64,000 nt of DNA. Origin: Clostridium saudiense (lineage in GTDB: Bacteria; Bacillota; Clostridia; Clostridiales; Clostridiaceae). The first letter of the stretch is position 1. Each line of letters starts with the position of its first letter. The notes beneath the pieces are model-generated. The model searched no databases. It saw only the letters and a program-made list of their open reading frames with translations, and had not been told where the DNA came from. Positions 1 to 8,066 of this stretch are shown piece by piece. The DNA lies in the NCBI RefSeq assembly GCF_000577815.1, contig NZ_CBYM010000002.1:1-64000 (forward strand), in the 5' to 3' direction. The position numbers were made by a program, and so were the translations under genes.

Positions 1-315
1 TCTTATTCCTTGTGGTCCTGTTGCTCCTGTTGCTCCTGTTGCTCCTTTAAATCCTCTAGGACCCCTTGGACCTCTACATCCACGAATACATACGCAAGAA
101 CACTCATTTTTGTCTTTATCTTCTGAACATTCAAACTTATCATACATACTAGAATTCATTTCGTAAGACATATCATTACTTCCGTTATATTTATCCAACT
201 GTTCATCTTCTAATTGTTCATCCTCTAGTTCATCATAAGAATGATAACTGCTTCTCCTACTCATTAATATATTTTTTCTTGACATATTATTTCTCATATT
301 CCTATACATTGTCAT
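1..315 (-). CDS. Collagen-like surface/exosporium protein, N-terminal part (runs off window)
   Basis: The reading frame starts at an ATG at 313-315 after a GGAGGAAA ribosome binding site and stays open to the window edge (105 codons visible). The first 80 residues are polar, rich in Arg, Ser, Asp, Glu and Tyr. A cysteine cluster (CSCVCIRGC) follows, then Gly-X-Y triplets begin (GPRGPRGFKGATGATGATGPQG). Gly-X-Thr-rich collagen-like repeats are typical of BclA-type exosporium filament proteins of spore formers. There is no classical signal peptide, which also suits assembly from the mother cell. The C-terminal domain is outside the window, so the exact family is open. Confidence 0.75.
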   Translation of the reverse strand, partial: MTMYRNMRNNMSRKNILMSRRSSYHSYDELEDEQLEDEQLDKYNGSNDMSYEMNSSMYDKFECSEDKDKNECSCVCIRGCRGPRGPRGFKGATGATGATGPQGIR

Positions 316-465
316 CTTTTTCCTCCTTAGTATTAATAATCTTACTAAATTTTCCTATACTTTATATTATGTATATACCAATCTATTGTTACTTAATCTT
401 TTACAAAAACATATATTTTTTATAAGGTATGATATAATAATCAATAAAACTATTCGGAGGCAACT

Positions 466-984
466 ATGAAATTTTATGAAAAAACTATTTCTAAAAAATT
501 AATTTATTCTGGTAATTATTTGAAAATATCAAATATTGAAGTAGAACTTCCAAACGGAAAAATAACTACTAGAGATATTATCAATCACCCAGGAGCTTGT
601 GCTATAATTCCATTTATAGACGATAATACAATTTTATTAATAGAACAATTCCGTAAACCATTGAATAAAACCATTTTAGAAATTCCAGCTGGAAAACTTA
701 GTGAAAATGAATCTATTTTAGATTGCGCACATAGGGAACTTGAAGAAGAAACAGGCTATATAGCAGAAGAAATGACTTATCTAGGCAGTATTGCAACAGC
801 TCCTGGATTTTGTGATGAAATTATTCATTTATTTAAGGCAACAAACTTATCATTAGGAAATAAATGTTGCGATGAAGATGAATTTACTGAAGTTAAATCT
901 TTTAATTTAGATGAAGTAAAGTCAATGATTAAATCAGGTAAAATCATTGACACAAAGACAATTAGTATACTTGCATATCTATAA
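466..984 (+). CDS. nudF: Nudix hydrolase, ADP-ribose pyrophosphatase type
   Basis: 172 aa. The Nudix box is complete at about residues 76-98: a GK start, then RELEEETGY carrying the catalytic glutamates. The upstream stretch GACAIIPFIDDNTILLIEQFRKP is typical of ADP-ribose pyrophosphatases, which cleave ADP-ribose to AMP and ribose 5-phosphate in the cytoplasm. A ribosome binding site (CGGAGGC) lies just before the ATG. The gene stands alone and converges on the DHHW gene, with a shared hairpin terminator between them. Family assignment is firm; the substrate is inferred from similarity. Confidence 0.9.
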   Translation: MKFYEKTISKKLIYSGNYLKISNIEVELPNGKITTRDIINHPGACAIIPFIDDNTILLIEQFRKPLNKTILEIPAGKLSENESILDCAHRELEEETGYIAEEMTYLGSIATAPGFCDEIIHLFKATNLSLGNKCCDEDEFTEVKSFNLDEVKSMIKSGKIIDTKTISILAYL

Positions 985-986
985 AA

Positions 987-1024
987 ATATGCACTAATTC
1001 TTACTTATATGGATTAGTGCATAT
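987..1024. terminator. Bidirectional hairpin terminator
   Basis: A 12-bp perfect stem (ATATGCACTAAT, 987-998, with its complement at 1013-1024) lies between two convergent genes, with A/T-rich flanks on both sides. It can serve both the Nudix gene and the DHHW gene. Confidence 0.7.
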
Positions 1025-1032
1025 AAAACAAA

Positions 1033-2136
1033 TCAATATTTAATTTTTAATATATTATTATCTGTAGCTAAATTTATAAAATTATATAAAATTATAATAT
1101 TATCAAAATTATTTTCATTGATATAATCACTTATTTTACCATTAAAACTTCTTAAATCAATAACGTGTACTTCTTCAAAATTTTGTGTTAGAAATGGAAC
1201 TAATGAATTTGCAAAAGAGTCTTTTATAACTAAGATATTTTTATTATTTTGCAACTTACTATTTTTTATTATAGTTAATGAATTATTTCCTCTTAAAAAC
1301 AAAGAATATTTATCTCTCAATTCTGCTTTAGATATATCATAGATAGAATCATACTTTCTATCTCCAACAATATCCATTTCTAAATTATAAAACTCATAAT
1401 ATGTAAGTATATCTCCTTGTATATTAAATGGCTTAGCCTTAGAAAAATATGAACCATAAAACTCATCTAAAATAACACTATTATAGTTACTTAAATCTAT
1501 AGGATAAAAACCTATTGATTCCATAAAATCACAATAAGCTAAATATGCACCATACGTTGTCCAATGATGATCTGTATTATAGTAAATATACTCATTTTTT
1601 TTATTTATAAACTCATCTAATACATTAATATTATTTGAATAAATTAACTTTGAATAAATTTTATTTATTATTTCAGTCTGATTAACTTGTTGTGATCCTT
1701 TAGGTAAATCTTCTCTGTATATCTCATATGAATTTGGAACAATCATTAAAGATACCTTATCAATATATTTTTCACTAAATTTACTTATAGCTTCGACATT
1801 ATTTTTAAGTCTTTCTTCATTAAAAGAATCAAATTTTTCAAAAAGTCTTTTATTTCTCCCATATATAATTCCGTTATTTTCAATCTTTCCAAGTAAATAT
1901 TCACTCATCGACTTTATACTTATCCATTCATCTCTTAATGGTATTTGATCATTTATATATTTCTCATATTCTTCTTGAAATTTTCCATTAATGAATTTTT
2001 CAACTGAAAACTTAGCCTTAGATTTTAAATTTCTATTTTCAAACTCTGAAAATATTTTATCTTTATCAAAAAAACTAATTACTGTTAATGTTAAAATAAT
2101 TATTGTAAATCCGTATAATAAATATTTTCTTTTCAT
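1033..2136 (-). CDS. DHHW-family protein (AlgX/AlgJ-like, surface polysaccharide O-acetylation)
   Basis: 367 aa. One N-terminal membrane segment (residues about 4-21) precedes an extracytoplasmic domain with the signature YNTDHHWTTYGAY, which defines the DHHW family related to AlgX/AlgJ acetyltransferases. An upstream in-frame ATG exists, but the start was set at MKRKYLL because a GGGGGAG ribosome binding site sits just before it and the longer form would overlap the preceding gene. It follows the MBOAT gene by 10 bp on the same strand. The pair fits an AlgI/AlgJ-type system in which the MBOAT protein passes acyl groups across the membrane and this protein transfers them to a surface glycan. 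The glycan acceptor is unknown. Confidence 0.85.
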   Translation of the reverse strand: MKRKYLLYGFTIIILTLTVISFFDKDKIFSEFENRNLKSKAKFSVEKFINGKFQEEYEKYINDQIPLRDEWISIKSMSEYLLGKIENNGIIYGRNKRLFEKFDSFNEERLKNNVEAISKFSEKYIDKVSLMIVPNSYEIYREDLPKGSQQVNQTEIINKIYSKLIYSNNINVLDEFINKKNEYIYYNTDHHWTTYGAYLAYCDFMESIGFYPIDLSNYNSVILDEFYGSYFSKAKPFNIQGDILTYYEFYNLEMDIVGDRKYDSIYDISKAELRDKYSLFLRGNNSLTIIKNSKLQNNKNILVIKDSFANSLVPFLTQNFEEVHVIDLRSFNGKISDYINENNFDNIIILYNFINLATDNNILKIKY

Positions 2137-2146
2137 CAAACTCCCC

Positions 2147-3523
2147 CTAAAATCTGAAATATAGAAATGGATTATATGATGAATCAACTAAATAAGCTAT
2201 TGATACTAAAAAGATCATAAGTATAATTACAGTATCAATTACATCATTTTTAATAAATTTCTTATATAATTTCTTAGGAAAACTAGTAGAAAATATAATT
2301 GCAATAATAAAAACTATAGCATAGTTTCTAAGATAATAAATCCATTCGTTACCTATATTAAAACTAAACATCTGTTTAAATAATAATTTTATTTGAGCTA
2401 AATCAACTACAGCAAACAATACCCATCCAATTAAAATAAAGAATATAGCATATATATGTGAAATAAACTTATTATTATTTAAAAATTTTAAGAGACCTGC
2501 CTTCTCAATACTTATTAATAAAAAAAAGTATAATCCCCATAATATAAAATTATAACTTGCCCCATGCCAAAATCCTGTTAAAAACCAAACAATAAATAAA
2601 TTAAAATATAGTCTTACTTTCCTTACCCTATTACCACCTAATGGAATATAAACATATTCTTTAAACCATTGTCCTAATGTAATATGCCACCTTCTCCAAA
2701 ATTCACTAATGCTTTTTGATTCATATGGATAATTAAAATTTATAGGGAAATTAAACCCCAATATTTTCCCAAGACCTATTGCCATAAGTGAATATCCACT
2801 AAAATCAAAATATATCTGTAATGCAAATGCTATTATACCCATCCAAGCAAGAATTGTACTTATATTACTAAATCCCATTACTTCAACTTCTGTCCAAAGG
2901 CTTCCTATATTATTTGCAATAATAACCTTGCTACTTAACCCTAAAATAAATAACCTTATTCCCTCTTGAATTGCATCTAAATTAACTTTTCTAGACTTCA
3001 ATTCCCTATTTATATCAGTATATTTTACTATTGGCCCTGCTATAAGTTGCGGAAATAAACAAACAAATGCCCCAAAATCAATTATATTTTTCTCTGGTTT
3101 AACTTTTTTTAGAAATACATCTATCGTATATGACATAGTTTGAAAAGTATAAAAACTTATTCCTAAAGGTAATGTTATTTTTACATAACTAAGTGACATA
3201 TTAAAAATACTATTTATATTTTCTATAAAAAAATTAATATATTTAAAGAAAAATAAAATTCCTATATTAAATGTTATCGATATACACAAAAGTATAATCC
3301 TAATCCTTTTACTTTTATTATTTTTATCGATACCAAGACTTATAAAATAATCTACAAATATAGATGCTAACATAAGTACAAAATACTTAGGCTCCCCCCA
3401 CGAGTAGAAAACTAAACTTAATATTAACAAACTAAAATTTCTAAACTTTTTTGGTGTTAAAAAGTAAATACCCATAGAAATTGGTAAAAATCTAAATATA
3501 AATAAAATACTACTAAAAACCAT
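2147..3523 (-). CDS. MBOAT-family O-acyltransferase (AlgI/DltB/PatA type)
   Basis: 458 aa polytopic membrane protein with about 10 hydrophobic segments. The MBOAT core is clear: the SEFWRRWHITLGQWFKEYVY stretch and the catalytic histidine in LTGFWHGASYNF. The length matches AlgI-like proteins (450-520 aa). It would carry an acyl, usually acetyl, group from a cytoplasmic donor to the outside. It is co-directional with the DHHW gene 10 bp downstream and a glycosyltransferase upstream. A 13-bp inverted repeat lies in its leader. Family firm, glycan target unknown. Confidence 0.92.
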   Translation of the reverse strand: MVFSSILFIFRFLPISMGIYFLTPKKFRNFSLLILSLVFYSWGEPKYFVLMLASIFVDYFISLGIDKNNKSKRIRIILLCISITFNIGILFFFKYINFFIENINSIFNMSLSYVKITLPLGISFYTFQTMSYTIDVFLKKVKPEKNIIDFGAFVCLFPQLIAGPIVKYTDINRELKSRKVNLDAIQEGIRLFILGLSSKVIIANNIGSLWTEVEVMGFSNISTILAWMGIIAFALQIYFDFSGYSLMAIGLGKILGFNFPINFNYPYESKSISEFWRRWHITLGQWFKEYVYIPLGGNRVRKVRLYFNLFIVWFLTGFWHGASYNFILWGLYFFLLISIEKAGLLKFLNNNKFISHIYAIFFILIGWVLFAVVDLAQIKLLFKQMFSFNIGNEWIYYLRNYAIVFIIAIIFSTSFPKKLYKKFIKNDVIDTVIILMIFLVSIAYLVDSSYNPFLYFRF

Positions 3524-3546
3524 TCTAGTCCCTCTTCCTTCATAAT

Positions 3547-3586
3547 GTCTTCGAGTTTAGATTATAATAAAATTAAACTCGAAGAC
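3547..3586. repeat. Perfect 13-bp inverted repeat in the MBOAT leader
   Basis: GTCTTCGAGTTTA (3547-3559) and its exact complement (3574-3586) flank a 14-nt AT-rich loop, between the glycosyltransferase and MBOAT genes. No T-run follows on the minus strand; the MBOAT ribosome binding site follows instead. It may be an operator, an RNA processing hairpin or an attenuator rather than a plain terminator. Confidence 0.6.
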
Positions 3587-3635
3587 TTGTTCTTTAATTA
3601 GACAAATTATCCTAATGGTTTGTTCCCTTAATCTT

Positions 3636-4781
3636 TTATATATACTTGATATAATCACATGCCTTTAAAGGATATTCTAATGTAGGCGCTTTTGAATTTA
3701 ATCTTTTATATGCATCTTCAAATATTTTCCTATTATATACTACCTTGTCAGAATCGCCCATAAAAGTTGCTGTTAGCTCATTAAAAAAATATGAACAATC
3801 AATTTTTCCTAAATTATAATAACAAACACAAAGCTGCAAGCTTGGAATCCAAGTATAATAAGCACTATTTGATAAAGATGGATTTCCCTTATCAGGTATA
3901 CAATCTAACGCTGTTCTATACCAAAATATAGCTTGATTGATATTATTTTTCTCAAAAAAATATTCAGCTAAACTACAAACAATTTCAGCAGTAGGAGCGT
4001 CTATCTTAAATGCTTCAAAAACGATATCTGGTACCTTTTCTTTTTCATTTAATACTTTATAACAATTTATAATCCTAAAATAAGCTCCTTTTACATCCTC
4101 TATCCATCCTTGATTAGTTTCAATAAATTTTCTATATTCATCTATTGCTTCTTTATAATGCCCATTATCCATCAATTCATTAGCATAATAGTACATATCC
4201 CTTGGAGAAAATTTTTCATTCTTCTTCTCCATTTCCTTAAATATTTGAAAATTTCTATCGGTATATGCTTTAACTTTTCCATGCTCTATTGCAAAATCAC
4301 CTTCTAATCCTCTTCCATATACCGCTAAATACTCATGAACCTTTCCTATCCACTTAAAATTTTTTTCTCTTTTAACAATTCTATTTCTTCTTAAAACAGA
4401 AGATACTTTACCCTCATTATTTCTTGCTAATATATATTCACCGCTTATATAATCATAACTAGTATCTAAATGTTCTAATAGATTTTCTATCTTAGTAATA
4501 TCTTCACTATTTATAAAATCATCCCCATCTAACCATAGTATATAATCACTAGTAGCTTTTCTAAAAGAAAAATTTCTTGCAGCTGCAAAATCATTTATCC
4601 ATTTAAAATCATATATCTTTGCATTAAAGCTTTTTGCAATTTCTTTAGTTTTATCCTTAGATCCTGTATCTACTATTATAATTTCGTTTATAAAAGACTT
4701 TACTGAATTTAAACATCTCTCTAAGGTTCTCTCTTCATCCTTAACTATCATACATAAACTTAAAGTAACTCTTTTTTTCAT
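3636..4781 (-). CDS. GT2 glycosyltransferase with C-terminal TPR-like repeats
   Basis: 381 aa, no membrane segment. The N-terminal 100 residues form a GT-A fold: LSLCMIVKDEE start, the IVDTGSKDKT nucleotide loop, and the DGDDF metal-binding motif at about residue 90. After about residue 190 the chain becomes helical and TPR-like (YYYANELMDNGHYKEAIDEY). This layout is seen in clostridial SunS-like or surface glycosyltransferases that modify proteins or glycans. It lies upstream of the MBOAT/DHHW pair on the same strand, suggesting one surface-glycan locus. Substrates are not evident. Confidence 0.88.
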   Translation of the reverse strand: MKKRVTLSLCMIVKDEERTLERCLNSVKSFINEIIIVDTGSKDKTKEIAKSFNAKIYDFKWINDFAAARNFSFRKATSDYILWLDGDDFINSEDITKIENLLEHLDTSYDYISGEYILARNNEGKVSSVLRRNRIVKREKNFKWIGKVHEYLAVYGRGLEGDFAIEHGKVKAYTDRNFQIFKEMEKKNEKFSPRDMYYYANELMDNGHYKEAIDEYRKFIETNQGWIEDVKGAYFRIINCYKVLNEKEKVPDIVFEAFKIDAPTAEIVCSLAEYFFEKNNINQAIFWYRTALDCIPDKGNPSLSNSAYYTWIPSLQLCVCYYNLGKIDCSYFFNELTATFMGDSDKVVYNRKIFEDAYKRLNSKAPTLEYPLKACDYIKYI

Positions 4782-4917
4782 ATATAATTCTTACCTCCAA
4801 AATACTACTTATATTATGATACGAATAATTTTTAAAAGATGTCCAAATTTATTATAATTTTACTTTTTTAATTAATTTTTCATCTATTGAAAGCTGTATA
4901 TTTTTATGATAATCTAA

Positions 4918-4927
4918 TGTATATACA
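4918..4927. promoter_or_regulatory. Palindrome before nadA, candidate operator
   Basis: TGTATATACA is a perfect palindrome 30 bp ahead of the nadA start, followed by a second short palindrome (ACATGT). NAD genes of Firmicutes are often repressed by a niacin-responsive regulator (NiaR) bound at such a site. I cannot match it to a consensus by eye. Confidence 0.3.
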
Positions 4928-4957
4928 CATGTAAATAATTTAAGAGGAAGTGTGAAA

Positions 4958-5863
4958 ATGAGCTTAAAAGAAGAAATATTAAAATTAAAAAAAGAAAAGA
5001 ACGCATTAATAGTTGCTCATCTTTATCAATGTGATGAAATTCAAGAAATTGCCGACATAGTTGGTGATTCCTATTTTTTAAGTAAAAAAGCCATGGAAAG
5101 TGATAAAGATTTAATAATATTTTGTGGAGTAAAATTTATGGCTGAAAGTGCTAAAATACTTTCACCCCATAAAAAAGTTCTTATTCCTTCAAATGAAACA
5201 ACCTGCCCTATGGCTGACATGGCTTTAGTTGATCGTTTAGAAAATTTAATGGACAAGCATCCTAATGCTAAAGTTGTGAGCTATATTAATTCTAATTTAG
5301 ATATAAAGGCCTTATCAGATGTATGTGTTACATCATCATCTGCCATTGATATATTAAATAATCTTGATACAGAAGAAATAATTTTTTTACCTGATAGAAA
5401 CTTAGGAAGCTACTTACAAGAACAGCTTCCTAATAAAAACTTTACTTTATATCAAGGCTTCTGCCCTACTCATGAAAGAATAGAAAAAGAGGAAATTATC
5501 GAACTAAAAAAGGAATATCCAGATTATCTCATTTTAGTTCATCCCGAATGTAACAAAGATGTTAGAGATTTAGCTGATTTTATAGGAAGTACATCTGAAC
5601 TAATTAATTATAGTGCCTCTTCAAGTTCCAATGGATTTATTGTTGTAACCGAAGAAGGTGTATTATATGAAATGAAATTAAAAAGTCCTACTAAAACATT
5701 TATTACTACTAAAACAGGAATGATATGTCCTAATATGAAAAAAATATCTCTTAATGATTTATATAATTGTTTAAAAAATGAGGAATTTGAAGTTCATATT
5801 GACGAGGAACTTAGAGTAAAAGCTCATAAAGCCCTAGAAAATATGCATCTTCTATCTGTATAG
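4958..5863 (+). CDS. nadA: Quinolinate synthase A
   Basis: 301 aa. NadA condenses iminoaspartate with dihydroxyacetone phosphate to quinolinate, using a [4Fe-4S] cluster. The three expected cluster cysteines are visible in TTCPMAD, HPECNKDV and GMICPNMKK. A GTG two codons earlier (4952) is possible, but the AAGAGGAAG ribosome binding site is too close to it, so the ATG at 4958 is preferred. First gene of nadA-nadB-nadC; nadB starts 5 bp after its stop. Confidence 0.95.
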   Translation: MSLKEEILKLKKEKNALIVAHLYQCDEIQEIADIVGDSYFLSKKAMESDKDLIIFCGVKFMAESAKILSPHKKVLIPSNETTCPMADMALVDRLENLMDKHPNAKVVSYINSNLDIKALSDVCVTSSSAIDILNNLDTEEIIFLPDRNLGSYLQEQLPNKNFTLYQGFCPTHERIEKEEIIELKKEYPDYLILVHPECNKDVRDLADFIGSTSELINYSASSSSNGFIVVTEEGVLYEMKLKSPTKTFITTKTGMICPNMKKISLNDLYNCLKNEEFEVHIDEELRVKAHKALENMHLLSV

Positions 5864-5868
5864 CAATT

Positions 5869-7152
5869 ATGAATTATGATGTTTTAATAGTTGGCACTGG
5901 TATTGCAGGCCTTTATACTGCACTTAATTTAAGAGATGATATTAGGATTTTAATGATTACTAAGAATTCCTTTAGAGACTGTAATAGTTATCTTGCTCAA
6001 GGTGGTATTTCAACTTCCCTTGGTCTTTTTGATGAAGAAAATTATTTTAATGATACAGTAAAAGCAGGAAATTATCATAATGATACTAAAGCTGTTAAAT
6101 TATTAATAAAAAATTCAATTGAAAACATTAATACTTTAATTAAGCTTGGAGTACCATTCGATAAAACTAAAGAAAAATTAAATTATACACGCGAAGGTGG
6201 CCATAGTGAATTTAGAATTGTCCACGTTAAAGATGAAACTGGAAAGTCTGTAACCGAAACATTATTAAATATTGTATCTAAAAAAAGAAATATTACTATG
6301 CTTGAAAATACTGCATTAATAGATTTAATATGTAAAGATAATACATGCTATGGCGGTATTTTGAGAGATTCACATAGAACTTATAAAGTAAATAGTAAAT
6401 TCACTATTTTGGCTACTGGTGGTATTGGGGGTATTTTTAATTCAACTACTAATGTTGAATATTTAACTGGTGATGGCTTAAATATTAGTTTAAAACATAA
6501 TATTGAAATTAAAGATATGGAGTACTTGCAATTACATCCTACTGTATTATATGAACCTGATGTAAAGGGTAAAAAATTACTCTTATCAGAATCTTTGCGT
6601 GGTGAAGGCGGAATAATAGTTAACCAAAATAAAGAAGTATTTATTAATCCGTTACTTCCTAGAGATATTGTATCTACTTCAATATTAAATGAAATATCTA
6701 AAACTCCTACTAATCCTTATGTCTATCTTGATATGACAAAGAAATCTAAAGAATTTTTAATGTATAGATTTCCTTTTCTTTATAATGAATGCCTAAAAAG
6801 AGGCTATAAAATGGATAAAGATTTAATACCTATAGCTCCTGCCCATCATTATTGTATGGGTGGAATCAAAGTTGACTTATTCTCTAGAACATCAATGAAT
6901 AATCTTTATGCCGTTGGTGAAGCTAGTTGTACTGGAGTTCATGGAAGTAATAGACTTGCTAGTAACTCATTACTGGAAGCTTTAGTATTTGCAAAGCAAG
7001 CATCTGAAAATATTAATTCTAAAATAAATGAAATTCATTATAAAGATATTATTTTTGAATCTGAATCTTATGCACTAGATTCTTATGACGAATTGATAAG
7101 CTATTTAAAAAGAAAGGTGGACAATAAATATGCTAAATTATTCAATTGTTGA
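5869..7152 (+). CDS. nadB: L-aspartate oxidase
   Basis: 427 aa flavoprotein that oxidises L-aspartate to iminoaspartate for NadA. The FAD-binding GTGIAGLYTAL motif is at the N-terminus. The flavin/substrate regions of the succinate dehydrogenase/fumarate reductase family follow (YLAQGGIS, REGGHSEFRIVH, LHPTV, HHYCMGGIKVD, GSNRLASNSLLE). It is somewhat shorter than E. coli NadB (540 aa), mainly at the C-terminus, as in other clostridia. The 3' end overlaps nadC by 23 bp, suggesting coupled translation. Confidence 0.95.
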   Translation: MNYDVLIVGTGIAGLYTALNLRDDIRILMITKNSFRDCNSYLAQGGISTSLGLFDEENYFNDTVKAGNYHNDTKAVKLLIKNSIENINTLIKLGVPFDKTKEKLNYTREGGHSEFRIVHVKDETGKSVTETLLNIVSKKRNITMLENTALIDLICKDNTCYGGILRDSHRTYKVNSKFTILATGGIGGIFNSTTNVEYLTGDGLNISLKHNIEIKDMEYLQLHPTVLYEPDVKGKKLLLSESLRGEGGIIVNQNKEVFINPLLPRDIVSTSILNEISKTPTNPYVYLDMTKKSKEFLMYRFPFLYNECLKRGYKMDKDLIPIAPAHHYCMGGIKVDLFSRTSMNNLYAVGEASCTGVHGSNRLASNSLLEALVFAKQASENINSKINEIHYKDIIFESESYALDSYDELISYLKRKVDNKYAKLFNC

Positions 7153-7969
7153 TAAAATAATAAAAAATGCACTAGAAGAAGATATTCCTTATGGAGATAT
7201 TACTGCTTCTTCTGTTATAACTAGTGGATCTAAAGCAAAAGCTTCTCTCATTGCTAAAGAAGATGGAATTATTTGTGGATTACCTATTTTTGAAAGAGTA
7301 TTTAATCTGCTAGGTGAAGTCGAGTTTACCGCCTTTATTAATGAAGGTTCTAATATTACTAAGGGTGATATAATAGGTGAAATTCAAGGAAATGCTCTTA
7401 ATATTTTAATGGGTGAAAGAGTTGCTTTAAATTTACTTCAAAAGATGAGTGGAATTGCAACCTTAACTAATAAATATGTATCAAAACTTAAAGGTCTTAA
7501 CACAAAGCTTTTAGATACACGAAAAACTACCCCTAACCTTAGAATATTAGAAAAATATGCTGTTAAGATTGGTGGTGGAAATAATCATCGTTTTTCACTA
7601 TCTGATGGTATTTTAATAAAAGATAATCATATTGGATATGCAGGTAGCATAAAAAATGCAATTGCCTTAGCTAAAAGCAACTGCTCATTTGTAAGAAAAA
7701 TAGAAGTAGAAACTGAATCAAAAGAAGAAGTTCTTGAAGCTCTTGATGCTGGTGCAGATATTATTATGCTTGATAATATGACCCCATCCCAAGCTAAAGA
7801 AATGGTTGAATTAATTGCTGGAAGAGCTATTACTGAATGCTCCGGTAATATAACATTAGAAACAGTTAGAAGTTATGCACTATCTGGTGTTGATTTCATT
7901 TCCTCCGGTGAATTAACCCATTCTGTTAAAGCTTTTGATATTTCTTTAAAGAATTTTACTAGAATATAA
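7130..7969 (+). CDS. nadC: Nicotinate-nucleotide pyrophosphorylase (carboxylating)
   Basis: 279 aa. NadC converts quinolinate and PRPP to nicotinate mononucleotide. Family motifs are clear: EDIPYGDITA, LNLLQKMSGIAT, LDTRKTTPNLR, KIGGGNNHRFSLSDGILIKDNH and EVETESKEE. The start is supported by AGGTGG about 10 nt upstream, inside the end of nadB. Last gene of the operon, followed by a large hairpin structure. Confidence 0.96.
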   Translation: MLNYSIVDKIIKNALEEDIPYGDITASSVITSGSKAKASLIAKEDGIICGLPIFERVFNLLGEVEFTAFINEGSNITKGDIIGEIQGNALNILMGERVALNLLQKMSGIATLTNKYVSKLKGLNTKLLDTRKTTPNLRILEKYAVKIGGGNNHRFSLSDGILIKDNHIGYAGSIKNAIALAKSNCSFVRKIEVETESKEEVLEALDAGADIIMLDNMTPSQAKEMVELIAGRAITECSGNITLETVRSYALSGVDFISSGELTHSVKAFDISLKNFTRI

Positions 7970-7973
7970 TAAT

Positions 7974-8063
7974 TAAAGTCGGTGTATGAAATAACATATA
8001 TGCTGTTAAATAAACATGCTACAGTATATATTTATACTAAATACTTCATATTAACCGACTTTA
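7974..8063. terminator. Large nested hairpin/terminator between convergent genes
   Basis: The 10-bp arms TAAAGTCGGT (7974-7983) and ACCGACTTTA (8054-8063) are continued inward by TATGAA/TTCATA (7985-7990, 8045-8050) and an imperfect inner stem around 8000-8030. The whole 90 nt folds into one long arm. A T-rich stretch follows on the plus strand, so it likely ends the nad transcript and also the opposing hexosaminidase transcript. Confidence 0.65.
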
Positions 8064-8066
8064 TTT

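Noticed and set aside
30..60. Microsatellite-like triplet repeat
   Set aside because: The TTGCTCCTG-type repeats on the plus strand are the coding sequence for Gly-Ala-Thr collagen-like triplets on the minus strand.
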